Of a stretch of DNA of 22,758 bases, positions 15,377 through 22,547 are shown piece by piece. The stretch lies in NCBI GenBank assembly GCA_016186945.1, contig JACPKR010000029.1, positions 1 through 22,758 on the forward strand, given 5' to 3'. Position numbers and translations under genes: made by a program. The notes beneath the pieces were generated by a model. It had not been told where the DNA came from. It was given only the letters and a program-made list of their open reading frames with translations, and did no database searches. Position 1 is the first letter of the stretch, and each line of letters starts with the position of its first letter. The stretch is from Deltaproteobacteria bacterium. Its GTDB lineage: Bacteria; Bdellovibrionota_B; Oligoflexia; Oligoflexales; Bog-1112.

Positions 15377-15420
15377 GGAGGAACCAGCTGCGCAGTTTCC
15401 TCCAAACCACCCTCCTTGCT
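15377..15420. repeat. Dispersed palindromic element, copy 4
   Basis: The palindromic core is at 15377-15403, followed by AAACCACCCTCCTTGCT, with one extra C compared with other copies. It lacks the G-rich module. It lies in the 311-bp gap (15271-15581) between the divergent lipoprotein and fliK genes. The rest of the gap holds T-rich runs near 15309-15345, no gene, and the sigma-54 promoter of fliK. Confidence 0.85.
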
Positions 15421-15528
15421 AAAGGCGGATGACGATTTCTGTACAGCAATTCTTCCCCATTGGGCAAGTTCTAGCCATTTAGGCAAGAATCAAAAAACGC
15501 AAGTGACTGAAAATATAGCATTTCTTTA

Positions 15529-15544
15529 TGGCACGACCGTTGCT
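15529..15544 (+). promoter_or_regulatory. Sigma-54 (-24/-12) promoter of fliK-flgD
   Basis: TGGCACG-ACCG-TTGCT matches the RpoN consensus (TGGCACG-N4-TTGCW) exactly. The -24 GG (15530-15531) and the -12 GC (15542-15543) are separated by the required 10 bp. Transcription should begin near 15555, about 27 bp before the fliK ATG. Flagellar hook and rod genes are under sigma-54 control in many proteobacteria, with an enhancer-binding protein of the FlrC/FleQ/FlgR kind. Confidence 0.9.
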
Positions 15545-15581
15545 TTAGAGAGATAGGGGTCCGTGTGTATTAAGGAGTCAG

Positions 15582-18041
15582 ATGTTCCTTAAACCGAGCA
15601 GCGAAACTATTTTCTTCCCGATCAAGGGGACAGCGGAGTCGGAGCAGACGGCTGAGGGCACCGAGTCCCTTCTCTCTCCCGAGAGTCTTGTCTTCTCCCT
15701 TCAAAGTCCGGACATCCTGAAAACTCCGGCGCCTACCATTCCCGCGACCATGTTACCGATGAAGGAGAAGGTCTTAAATGAAGACGCTCCCACCCTGAGC
15801 GGGGCAGTAAAACAAGATGATCTCTTCAAAAGCCTCACAGCACCCAGGCCTATAAAAATAGAAGAAGAATCGGAAGATGCGGAGCCTTTTATCGCTCTTG
15901 TTATTCCCCAACCTACTGCTCCGCTTGAACTTGCACCGGAGGAAGTGCCCGCTCTCTCGATCCCCCGGCCTTCCAAGGTTCTTGAAAAGGAGTTGGCAGG
16001 AAAATTCCTTCCATCCTCGCCCCCTCCCGAATTAGCAAGATCTCTGGGGCTGGCCCAGATAGATGACGGCATGAGCCTCGGCTCTCGGAAAGACGGCGTC
16101 GATCTGGAAAACACTGAAGGCGCGCTCAAAAACCCACTTGAACGCCCTTCCTTTCAAGGGAATGCGGAACCGACCCTGAAGCAAGGGCGGTTCAGCTTCG
16201 CACCCGCTACCCCCGGTCGCCCTGCCTCACCAAGGGAAGTGGGAGACACCCTCCAAGGATACCCCCTTCCCAGCGCTGCCCCATCTATGGGCAAGCGAGA
16301 AACTCAAATGGGAAAGGGTATCGTCGGCCCTTCAACAGGGAGAGACGACACGCTCAATGTCGTGGATGATCCAGGCGCCGAGACGCTCGTACCAAAGTCC
16401 GACAAAAATATCAGGATGAAGTTAAACCAGGGGATCGCAGAAGAGTTTTCTTACAGCTACAGCCCCGCTGCGCAGTCGTTGGGAAACTTTCTGCAAGCCC
16501 AGAACCTTGACGCATCCTCTCCACTCGTTGGGTTCCTCAAAAATGCTCAACCCCTTGATCAAAAGGGCCTGACGAAACTAGTGACTGGAAATGGCTTTAT
16601 CAGAAAAGCCCTCGCAGGGGATATCACGGAATTTATCCAGCAGTCCTTCCCCCTGCGAGAAATTATTCGCATGTTCGATTTGGAAGCCGTGCTCGATAGG
16701 CCGGAATTGAAAAGCCTTGATTTATCAGAAGAGGCCACACCTCTTCTTTTCCTCAAGTCCTTGGGCATAGACCCCCATCTCGCCATAGCCAAGATTACGC
16801 AGATGAAGCAGGTCTTGTCGTCAGGGGATGTGGGAGATTTGGCCAAAACCCAGGAGCATGCGAAACCTGTGGATGACCCGCGTGCTTTTCAAGAATTTGC
16901 AAAGCTGGGGGAAGATCCGCGCTTTGTCTTAAAGCGGGAGTTTGGAGGAGCTGCCGGTGAGCCACCTTCCTCTTCTTCGCGGGATGGCCTCCGACCGTAC
17001 GCGGGGCCGAATGACTTCCGGCCCGACATAGGACCGGAACTTCCGGAGCCGAAACTATCGGGACCGAAACTATCGGGACCGAAACTTCCGGAACCGAAAC
17101 TTCCGGCAGCGAACGTTTCGTTCTTGCCGAGGGGCGACGGCTCACTTCGCCAAGAGGTCTTCGACGGCCAGAAACCTGAGTTTTCGAGACTTTCCTTATG
17201 GGAAGGACGTTCAGAAAGACAATCGGCAGAAGGACAAGCAGCTACCCACCTTGTACCCCACAGGAGTGAACCGTCTGCGGGACAATCTGTCGCCCACCTT
17301 TTAGCCCCAAGGGAGAGAGGAGCTTGGCAGAGTGAGGGAAGCGTCGCTCCCCCAAGTATAGCGAGTCTAGAGGGTCGGGAAGGACTCCCCCACCTTTTCG
17401 CCTCTGGGGAAGAAAAACAATCAGACTCCCACCTAAAAACAGTTAAACGATCAGACTCCCACTTTGTAAGCTCCAGGGAGAGGGGAGGCGAGGGAACCGT
17501 CGCACCCCCAAACTTGGCGGAGAGTCTCTGGCGTCACGAAGGGCCGAATGACATCCGTCCCATCGTAGAGCAGAAGGACGCGGCTCGCGTGAGCAGTTCT
17601 TCGGCGCTCATTGAAGAGTCGAAGATCCTCCTTGATAAGGGTGGGGGTACGGTGGTGATGGACCTTCCCGACATGGGTGGGGAGAAGGTGGCCCTGTCTC
17701 TCAAAATTGAGGGCGAGCATGCTAAGCTGAGGGTGATTACAGATTCCGAGCACGTTAAGGAAGCCTTGGGGCACGACATCGCTCAGTTAAAACAGTCATT
17801 GATGAGTCATAAGATTACTTTGGATCGTTTCGATGTCGACACTATGCCGAGGGAGCAGCTGGCACAGTTTTTCGATCGGCGCTTCGATCAGCGGAATTGG
17901 CAGAACGGGCAAGCATTCAACGAAGCTTCGCAAGCGGACGTCAATCCTTCATGGTCACGGCCAGAGCCACATCCCACTAAGTTTTTCTATCGAACGGATG
18001 CGAACATCCCTGAGTATTCGAGGTTTCAGGTTGTAGCTTAG
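15582..18041 (+). CDS. fliK: Flagellar hook-length control protein FliK
   Basis: 819 residues, longer than most FliK proteins (about 400-600). The long N-terminal part is proline/serine/acid-rich and looks disordered, as in FliK rulers. The C-terminal Flg_hook domain (about 690-755) includes MDLPDMGGEKVALSLKIEGE and LKQSLMSHKITLDRF. FliK measures the hook and switches export from hook to filament subunits. AAGGAG precedes the ATG. The gene starts behind a sigma-54 promoter and is followed after 10 bp by flgD, its usual partner. Unusual features are a 15-bp tandem repeat (17040-17114), two in-frame segments resembling the G-rich module of the dispersed element (near 17309 and 17473), and duplicated GPNDxRP and QSDSHxK motifs. 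These have enlarged the region at about residues 475-660. Confidence 0.88.
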   Translation: MFLKPSSETIFFPIKGTAESEQTAEGTESLLSPESLVFSLQSPDILKTPAPTIPATMLPMKEKVLNEDAPTLSGAVKQDDLFKSLTAPRPIKIEEESEDAEPFIALVIPQPTAPLELAPEEVPALSIPRPSKVLEKELAGKFLPSSPPPELARSLGLAQIDDGMSLGSRKDGVDLENTEGALKNPLERPSFQGNAEPTLKQGRFSFAPATPGRPASPREVGDTLQGYPLPSAAPSMGKRETQMGKGIVGPSTGRDDTLNVVDDPGAETLVPKSDKNIRMKLNQGIAEEFSYSYSPAAQSLGNFLQAQNLDASSPLVGFLKNAQPLDQKGLTKLVTGNGFIRKALAGDITEFIQQSFPLREIIRMFDLEAVLDRPELKSLDLSEEATPLLFLKSLGIDPHLAIAKITQMKQVLSSGDVGDLAKTQEHAKPVDDPRAFQEFAKLGEDPRFVLKREFGGAAGEPPSSSSRDGLRPYAGPNDFRPDIGPELPEPKLSGPKLSGPKLPEPKLPAANVSFLPRGDGSLRQEVFDGQKPEFSRLSLWEGRSERQSAEGQAATHLVPHRSEPSAGQSVAHLLAPRERGAWQSEGSVAPPSIASLEGREGLPHLFASGEEKQSDSHLKTVKRSDSHFVSSRERGGEGTVAPPNLAESLWRHEGPNDIRPIVEQKDAARVSSSSALIEESKILLDKGGGTVVMDLPDMGGEKVALSLKIEGEHAKLRVITDSEHVKEALGHDIAQLKQSLMSHKITLDRFDVDTMPREQLAQFFDRRFDQRNWQNGQAFNEASQADVNPSWSRPEPHPTKFFYRTDANIPEYSRFQVVA
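17040..17114 (+). repeat. 15-bp tandem repeat in fliK
   Basis: Five units of 15 bp, two of them identical (CTATCGGGACCGAAA). They encode PEPKLSGPKLSGPKLPEPKL-type pentapeptides. Whole-codon units allow the number to vary without breaking the reading frame. Confidence 0.85.
17309..17356 (+). repeat. In-frame segment of the dispersed element in fliK (first)
   Basis: AGGGAGAGAGGAG, a short spacer, and GAGGGAAGCGTCGCTCCCCC followed by AAG match the G-rich module of element copies at 9988 and 19013. It encodes RERGAWQSEGSVAPPS. The frame is open through it. Confidence 0.7.
17473..17517 (+). repeat. In-frame segment of the dispersed element in fliK (second)
   Basis: CAGGGAGAGGGGAGG then CGAGGGAACCGTCGC and ACCCCCAA, a close match to the module at 19013-19058. 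It encodes SRERGGEGTVAPPN. The same reading frame of the 19013 copy would give RERGVWGGEGTVAPP, so the insertion keeps an equivalent frame. Confidence 0.75.
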
Positions 18042-18051
18042 AGGAGAGCGC

Positions 18052-18951
18052 ATGAACACGAGTCTTGTACGCAACGGTACTCCTGTCCAAGAAAGCAATA
18101 ACACGCTTAGCAGCCAAACTCAGGTCAAGCAGGAGCCGGAACAAGGCAAGGTCGATTTTCGAAGCCTTCTTGCTGAATCCAACCAAACGATCAAGAAGCA
18201 GAGGGACTTGGAAGAAAAGCAAGGCCTTTCTGGGACTGAAAGCTACGACAAATTCCTAGAGACGCTCAGTCAGAATGGGCCCATAGCCGCCGCGCCGAAA
18301 AACAAGATGGATAAGGATGATTTCCTCACACTTTTTGTTGCCCAATTGCAGAATCAGGATCCCCTACAACCAAAGGATGGTACGGAGATGAGCGCCCAGC
18401 TGGCCCAGTTCAACAGCCTGGAGCAGATGATGAACATGAACAAGTCTCTCGAAAGGATGGAAGAGAGCAACAAGAGTGACAGGCAGCTTCAGTGGGTGTC
18501 TTACCTCGGCAAGGACGTTCTGGTGAAAGACCAAAGCGCTGGAGTCCGGGGAGGAAACGTTCAGGAGACATACTTCGTCAGCCAAAATGAAGTTAAAAAT
18601 GCGACCTTAAAAATAACCGATCAAGACGGCAACATTGTCTATGAGAAAAAGCTTGGCTCTTTCGAACCAGGACGGCACCCCGTGCAGTGGGACGGAACCC
18701 AAATGGATGGGGGAAAAGCTAAAGATGGTAGATATAAAGTGGAAGTTACCACAAGTGACGGAGCAGGATCGGAAGTTCCCCTCGAAACAGTCGGAAAGTT
18801 GAAAATAACGGGTATTGATCTAAAAGACAAAGAAAAGCAATTCACCACAGACGTTGGTAAAATTGGGTCATCTGATATCCTGGCTATCAATGAACCCGCG
18901 GACAAAGAAGCTAAGGTTCTTAGTCCCCCGCCTTCCTCTGCTAAGCCTTAA
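18052..18951 (+). CDS. flgD: Flagellar hook assembly (capping) protein FlgD
   Basis: 299 residues. The conserved FlgD N-terminal motif, MDKDDFLTLFVAQLQNQDPL followed by SAQLAQFNSLEQM, lies at residues 86-126, after an unusually long glutamine/lysine-rich leader. The C-terminal part (about 170-260) matches the FlgD Tudor/Ig-like domains, with FEPGRHPVQWDGTQMDGGKA and GRYKVEV. FlgD caps the growing hook. A GGAG ribosome-binding site precedes the ATG, 10 bp after the fliK stop, so it shares the sigma-54 transcript. The stop codon is followed within 10 bp by a palindromic element. Confidence 0.95.
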   Translation: MNTSLVRNGTPVQESNNTLSSQTQVKQEPEQGKVDFRSLLAESNQTIKKQRDLEEKQGLSGTESYDKFLETLSQNGPIAAAPKNKMDKDDFLTLFVAQLQNQDPLQPKDGTEMSAQLAQFNSLEQMMNMNKSLERMEESNKSDRQLQWVSYLGKDVLVKDQSAGVRGGNVQETYFVSQNEVKNATLKITDQDGNIVYEKKLGSFEPGRHPVQWDGTQMDGGKAKDGRYKVEVTTSDGAGSEVPLETVGKLKITGIDLKDKEKQFTTDVGKIGSSDILAINEPADKEAKVLSPPPSSAKP

Positions 18952-18960
18952 GCTTTTTTT

Positions 18961-19124
18961 GGAGGAACCAGCTGCGCAGTTTCCTCCAAACCACCTCCTT
19001 GCCCCAAGGTCAAGGGAGAGGGGGGTTTGGGGGGGGGAGGGAACCGTCGCTCCCCCAAGAAATTCCTCCAAACCACCTCCTTGCCACATAGTTGCTTTAC
19101 TCCAAACCACCTCCTTGCCACATA
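18961..19124. repeat. Dispersed palindromic elements, copy 5 and partial copies
   Basis: The palindromic core is at 18961-18987, with the CACCTCCTTGCCCCA tail to about 19006. The G-rich module follows at 19013-19058; its GGGGGAG/CTCCCCC arms at 19033-19056 form a hairpin. Two further tail pieces, CTCCAAACCACCTCCTTGCC with ACATA, lie at about 19066-19090 and 19100-19124. The cluster fills the gap between the convergent flgD and waaA genes and runs into the waaA coding sequence. Confidence 0.9.
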
Positions 19125-20374
19125 AATGTAAGAAAGCGATCGGAAGCGCCGGTCATGTTCTTGATAAAATTCCGCAAAGTTTCATCCGTCCCTTCTTTGA
19201 CCGCTTTTCTAAGCCAGTCAAAAAATTCGCCTTCATCATGAATAACAGTCGCAAGTTTGTTAGCAACCAGTGTTTCAGCTTCATGACTGTTGTGGTACAG
19301 CGGTCCGAAGGCTATAGGAAGCCCGAAACTTGCGGGTTCCAAGACGTTGTGAACTTCGTAGTGCAGCGCTCCCCCAATAAAGGCGAAGTGACACGCGCGG
19401 TACAATTCGAAAAGAACTCCAACCGAATCAATGATCAAGATGTCTACCGAGTTGGGATTTTCGAGTTGTGACAAGTGACCCCAAGTGAAAGTGGTTTCAT
19501 CACATTTTTCATCAAGCCAGTGTAGGAATTCCATATCGGGACTGTGGGGAGCCAAGATCAGTTGTAGAGTGGGCATGTGGTCATTACGGCACCGCCAGAA
19601 GGCCGCAAGAGCCAACTCGCAGTCCTTCCACCAGGCGCTTCCGACAATCAGCTTGAGAGGAGAGGGCCAAAGATTAATTCCCATTGTCGGCCGCTGCGGA
19701 TTGTGTGTTCTTTCCCACACCCGATCATATTTCGTGTCGCCAATGCTGTGAACACGCTCTATAGGCAAGGAAAGTTCCTTCACAAATAAGTCAGTTTCCT
19801 TATCAGAGACTGTGAAGAAAGTGTCCACGAAGGAGTAGAGATGTTTCTTCAGAAAAAGTTTGAGCGGCTTTTTTGAAGTCAGACTTCCATTGATGAGGTA
19901 GATCTTTCCCCATCGGGCAGCCGTATGGAGGAAGGCGGGCCAGAGTTCATGACGGATAATAATCGTCGCAGTGGGACGTATGGCTGCGAACACTTTCCTC
20001 CAATTACCGAGTGTATCCAGGGGAGACATAAGACAGGGAAGACTCTCGTTTCTTTTTTGAGCGAAGGAATAGCCAGAGTTTGAGAAAAAAATGATACAAG
20101 CAAACGTATCCTGTCTCTTGCTTAAACGATCGAGAACCGGCTTCGCCTGTTCGTATTCTCCCGCTGAACTACAGAAGAAAAGGAAACTGTACGTTTTCCC
20201 TTCGCGCAGTGTGCGGATTTTCCCAAGAGTTTCCTGATCCCATTTGTGCTGCTCAAAAAACTTGCGCGCTTTTGACGAGCACAAGCCAAGCACGGGACGG
20301 AGCAGAGCCAGGAGCATCATGAATACGGAGCTAACGACAGCCATGGATCGTGCGGTGAAAGTGGAGCTAGTCAT
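19097..20374 (-). CDS. waaA: 3-deoxy-D-manno-octulosonic acid (Kdo) transferase WaaA
   Basis: 425 residues, the normal size. It has an N-terminal membrane anchor (VVSSVFMMLLALLRPVLG) and the GT30 motif CSSAGEYEQAKPVLDRL (68-), whose SAGE glutamate corresponds to the catalytic base. It also has RHELWPAFL, GDTKYDRV, and the C-terminal IGGALHYEVHNVLEPASFGL sugar-nucleotide site. It adds Kdo from CMP-Kdo to lipid A precursor at the inner membrane. Its start shares one base with the upstream heptosyltransferase stop (TGATG), so translation is coupled. No ribosome-binding site is visible. The last nine residues (MWQGGGLE and neighbours) and the stop codon are encoded by a dispersed repeat fragment, so the natural C terminus has been replaced or extended. 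Confidence 0.95.
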   Translation of the reverse strand: MTSSTFTARSMAVVSSVFMMLLALLRPVLGLCSSKARKFFEQHKWDQETLGKIRTLREGKTYSFLFFCSSAGEYEQAKPVLDRLSKRQDTFACIIFFSNSGYSFAQKRNESLPCLMSPLDTLGNWRKVFAAIRPTATIIIRHELWPAFLHTAARWGKIYLINGSLTSKKPLKLFLKKHLYSFVDTFFTVSDKETDLFVKELSLPIERVHSIGDTKYDRVWERTHNPQRPTMGINLWPSPLKLIVGSAWWKDCELALAAFWRCRNDHMPTLQLILAPHSPDMEFLHWLDEKCDETTFTWGHLSQLENPNSVDILIIDSVGVLFELYRACHFAFIGGALHYEVHNVLEPASFGLPIAFGPLYHNSHEAETLVANKLATVIHDEGEFFDWLRKAVKEGTDETLRNFIKNMTGASDRFLTFMWQGGGLE

Positions 20375-21546
20375 CAGGGGATCGTCTTTGCAGTTTTATT
20401 GTTGGTGAAACTTCGATTCGTTATCAGTGTAGCGAGGTATTTTGCCACTTCGAGACGGTCAATTCTATCAAAACAAAGCTTGTCTCCAAAACGGCATGCT
20501 GATTTGCCGTGTTTGGAGCAAGGGCGGCAGCCGAGAGGAGCGGAGAAGGCCCGACTCTCCTCTTTACGGGGAGCAAATCCAAAACCCTCGACGGTGGGGC
20601 CGAAAAGTATGACTGTAGGTGTCTCGACTGCCTCGGCAATATGCCCCAGGGAAGAATCATTGCTGAGGAGACATACTGTTTCCTTAAGGGCTAATGCGTT
20701 TTCCCATAGTGAAAGTTCCCCCGCAAAATTAAGCACAGGTGCCTTCCATGATACGCGGCGGATGAGTTCCTCACATACGACTTTGTCTTTCGCGTCCCCA
20801 AAGAAAGCTAGGCCGGGTAAAGTTCCCCCGGCACTTGAAACTTGTTCCGCAAGGTTTGCGAGAATCTCTGAAAAAACCGCCTCAGGAGCCTGCTTGGTTG
20901 GATAGGACGCTCCTGGAGCAAGTGCTAACCATTTGTTTGCGCGCAGTTTTTGCAAGTGCTGGCTTTGGGCTTCCAACGCGTGCTCAGTTTGCAGATGAGG
21001 TGCTGCTTCATTTTTGGGGATGGAGACTGTCTCCTTGACGACTTTAAGTCCCTGGAGGGCAGTCAAGAGGGAGTCACTCATAAGTCGGTACTGAGGCTTC
21101 ATGGCAATCATTGCCCGCCTGGGAAGGGGTCTCCTACGCCCATAAAGTCTGCCTTCCCATATCAGTCGATTCCGCTGAAAGTGAATTTTGGGGCAGCTAA
21201 GCACCGGTCGTTTGAAACGGCTTTTAAAAGTCTGAGTGATGATGCGGGAACGTAGGTTTGTTTGCAAGTCGATGAGGACACTTAAGTCTTGAAGTTTGTC
21301 GAGAATCTCACGTGTCTTTGTTTCCTTTGTGATTTCAAGGCAGCTAAGTTCCGGGTAGGCTGCCTGCAAAAGTTGTATAGCCGGGGCACGTCCGATCCAG
21401 ACAAGTTCCGCTTCGACTTTTAAATATCGAAGCAAGCTAAGGCAAGAACTCGCCAAAACGACATCGCCAATGCTGCTCGTGCGTATTATGCCGATTTTTA
21501 GTTTGGATGGTCGACCCTTCAAGTGCCCCCCGGCTTTATGTAACAC
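20374..21546 (-). CDS. GT9-family heptosyltransferase (WaaF/WaaC-like)
   Basis: 390 residues. It starts with the GT9 pattern KIGIIRTSSIGDVVLASSCL near residue 17. It continues with LALAPGASYPTKQAP and the C-terminal LLSNDSSLGHIAEAVETPTV and LFGPTVEGFGFAP, which form the nucleotide-sugar site. A late cysteine cluster (CRPCSKHGKSAC) is common in this family. It transfers a heptose onto the LPS inner core, probably after waaA acts. The start is uncertain: GTG 21546 has a weak ribosome-binding site, and TTG at 21522 is an alternative that leaves fewer residues before KIGII. It is the first gene of a two-gene operon with waaA. It is divergent from the membrane protein at 21671. Confidence 0.92.
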   Translation of the reverse strand: MLHKAGGHLKGRPSKLKIGIIRTSSIGDVVLASSCLSLLRYLKVEAELVWIGRAPAIQLLQAAYPELSCLEITKETKTREILDKLQDLSVLIDLQTNLRSRIITQTFKSRFKRPVLSCPKIHFQRNRLIWEGRLYGRRRPLPRRAMIAMKPQYRLMSDSLLTALQGLKVVKETVSIPKNEAAPHLQTEHALEAQSQHLQKLRANKWLALAPGASYPTKQAPEAVFSEILANLAEQVSSAGGTLPGLAFFGDAKDKVVCEELIRRVSWKAPVLNFAGELSLWENALALKETVCLLSNDSSLGHIAEAVETPTVILFGPTVEGFGFAPRKEESRAFSAPLGCRPCSKHGKSACRFGDKLCFDRIDRLEVAKYLATLITNRSFTNNKTAKTIP

Positions 21547-21611
21547 ACTTTTCTAATGCTTTTAGTGGAGATGGTCTAGACTTTCCTCTTCTTGCTCCAA
21601 CCTTAAAGCCG

Positions 21612-21628
21612 CTGTATATTGAATACAG
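21612..21628. promoter_or_regulatory. Inverted repeat in divergent promoter region
   Basis: CTGTAT-ATTGA-ATACAG, a 6-bp perfect inverted repeat with a 5-base spacer. It lies between the divergent heptosyltransferase and membrane-protein genes, 43 bp before the latter. The half-sites are separated too widely by one base to be the gammaproteobacterial LexA box. It may bind a dimeric regulator. Confidence 0.35.
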
Positions 21629-21670
21629 TGTCAATTTTTGGCAGTTTTTTCGATTTAAGGAACTACGGCA

Positions 21671-22507
21671 TTGTCACTGAAGAAAAGTGGAGGCAAGGCA
21701 GAGAAAAATAAGATTCGCTTCCTGAATATCATATATTTTGTTGACGACAGCAAAACACATTCCTTCAAGATTTCCTTGAAGTGGCTCAACATGGTCTTAG
21801 TGTTTACAGGTTTTATCTTCCTGTGGTCTCTATTCGCAACATTTGCCCTTCTGGGAACTTTTAATTCTTACAACGTGACCCTTGATAAGTTGAAATTTTC
21901 TCTTGAGACTATTTTCGAGTATCAAAGCAAATACGACTCTGTCTATGAGTTGGCCTACCCGTCTGACAAGGGTTCGGATACACAGTTGGCGGAAGTGGCG
22001 CCCGCTCCGCATTCGGAAAGTGAAGAAGTCGACAGTCACATCGAATTTGGCGACGCCGATGGAAGTATTGTCGTCAAGACGGATGCAAACAATTGGCCCG
22101 TTGATATTGAAAATCCGGTGGTCATGCGCGACAAAAGTAATGTGGAGTTGAATTTTGCAATCAAGAACAAGATAAGCCCCCAAAAAACGGAGGGTTTCAT
22201 CTGGGCTGTAGCGGTCTGGAAAGACACTGAGGGGAAAAAGCACTTCCTCGGCTCACCGCAGGGTATCAAGATTAACAAACAGGGCCTAGTGATCGATGCC
22301 TGGAAAAATGCAAACACGTACAGCATTCGCCAATATACGGACAAGAATTTTGGCTTTAAGGTGCCCGAATCCGCGACCGGCTTTCTGAACAGTATAGAAA
22401 TCTGGATGATGGACAAAGCCGGGAAAACAGCTAAGTTCGATATCGTCGATGAAAGCGGACCACAGAAATTCAGCAAGAATACGGAAATCCCCCCGACAAA
22501 TTATTGA
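21671..22507 (+). CDS. Single-pass inner-membrane protein, unknown function
   Basis: 278 residues, starting with TTG preceded by AAGGA at suitable spacing. There is a basic cytoplasmic N terminus of about 38 residues (LNIIYFVDDSKTHSFKISLKW), one membrane segment at about 40-63 (MVLVFTGFIFLWSLFATFAL), and a short region that may be helical. An acidic linker follows (about 96-125). The periplasmic domain is about 150 residues, rich in beta strands (GFIWAVAVWKDTEG, TGFLNSIEIWMMDKAG). The N-terminal part resembles the cytoplasmic and membrane start of membrane-anchored M23 peptidases, but no peptidase domain follows. I do not recognise the periplasmic domain. The gene is monocistronic as far as visible, and repeats follow its stop. 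Confidence 0.8.
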   Translation: MSLKKSGGKAEKNKIRFLNIIYFVDDSKTHSFKISLKWLNMVLVFTGFIFLWSLFATFALLGTFNSYNVTLDKLKFSLETIFEYQSKYDSVYELAYPSDKGSDTQLAEVAPAPHSESEEVDSHIEFGDADGSIVVKTDANNWPVDIENPVVMRDKSNVELNFAIKNKISPQKTEGFIWAVAVWKDTEGKKHFLGSPQGIKINKQGLVIDAWKNANTYSIRQYTDKNFGFKVPESATGFLNSIEIWMMDKAGKTAKFDIVDESGPQKFSKNTEIPPTNY

Positions 22508-22547
22508 TCAGCTATAGTCTTTGAGAAAAAGAATTTGTGGAGAGTAC

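Noticed and set aside
15271-15486. N-terminal extension of the lipoprotein frame
   Set aside because: The extra 72 residues read through a palindromic element copy. The internal start at 15270 has a ribosome-binding site and a lipoprotein signal.
14692-15556. Plus-strand open frames with repeated FCISGFPLRTRDFPF-type peptides opposite the lipoprotein
   Set aside because: They are antisense shadows of the 63-bp coding repeats. The minus strand has the signal peptide, ribosome-binding site and recognisable domains.
18854-19471. 205-residue plus-strand open frame after flgD
   Set aside because: It runs through repeats and antisense to waaA, whose motifs are clear on the minus strand.
21612-21628. 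LexA (SOS) box
   Set aside because: CTGT and ACAG are 9 bases apart rather than 8, and neither neighbouring gene is a DNA-repair gene.
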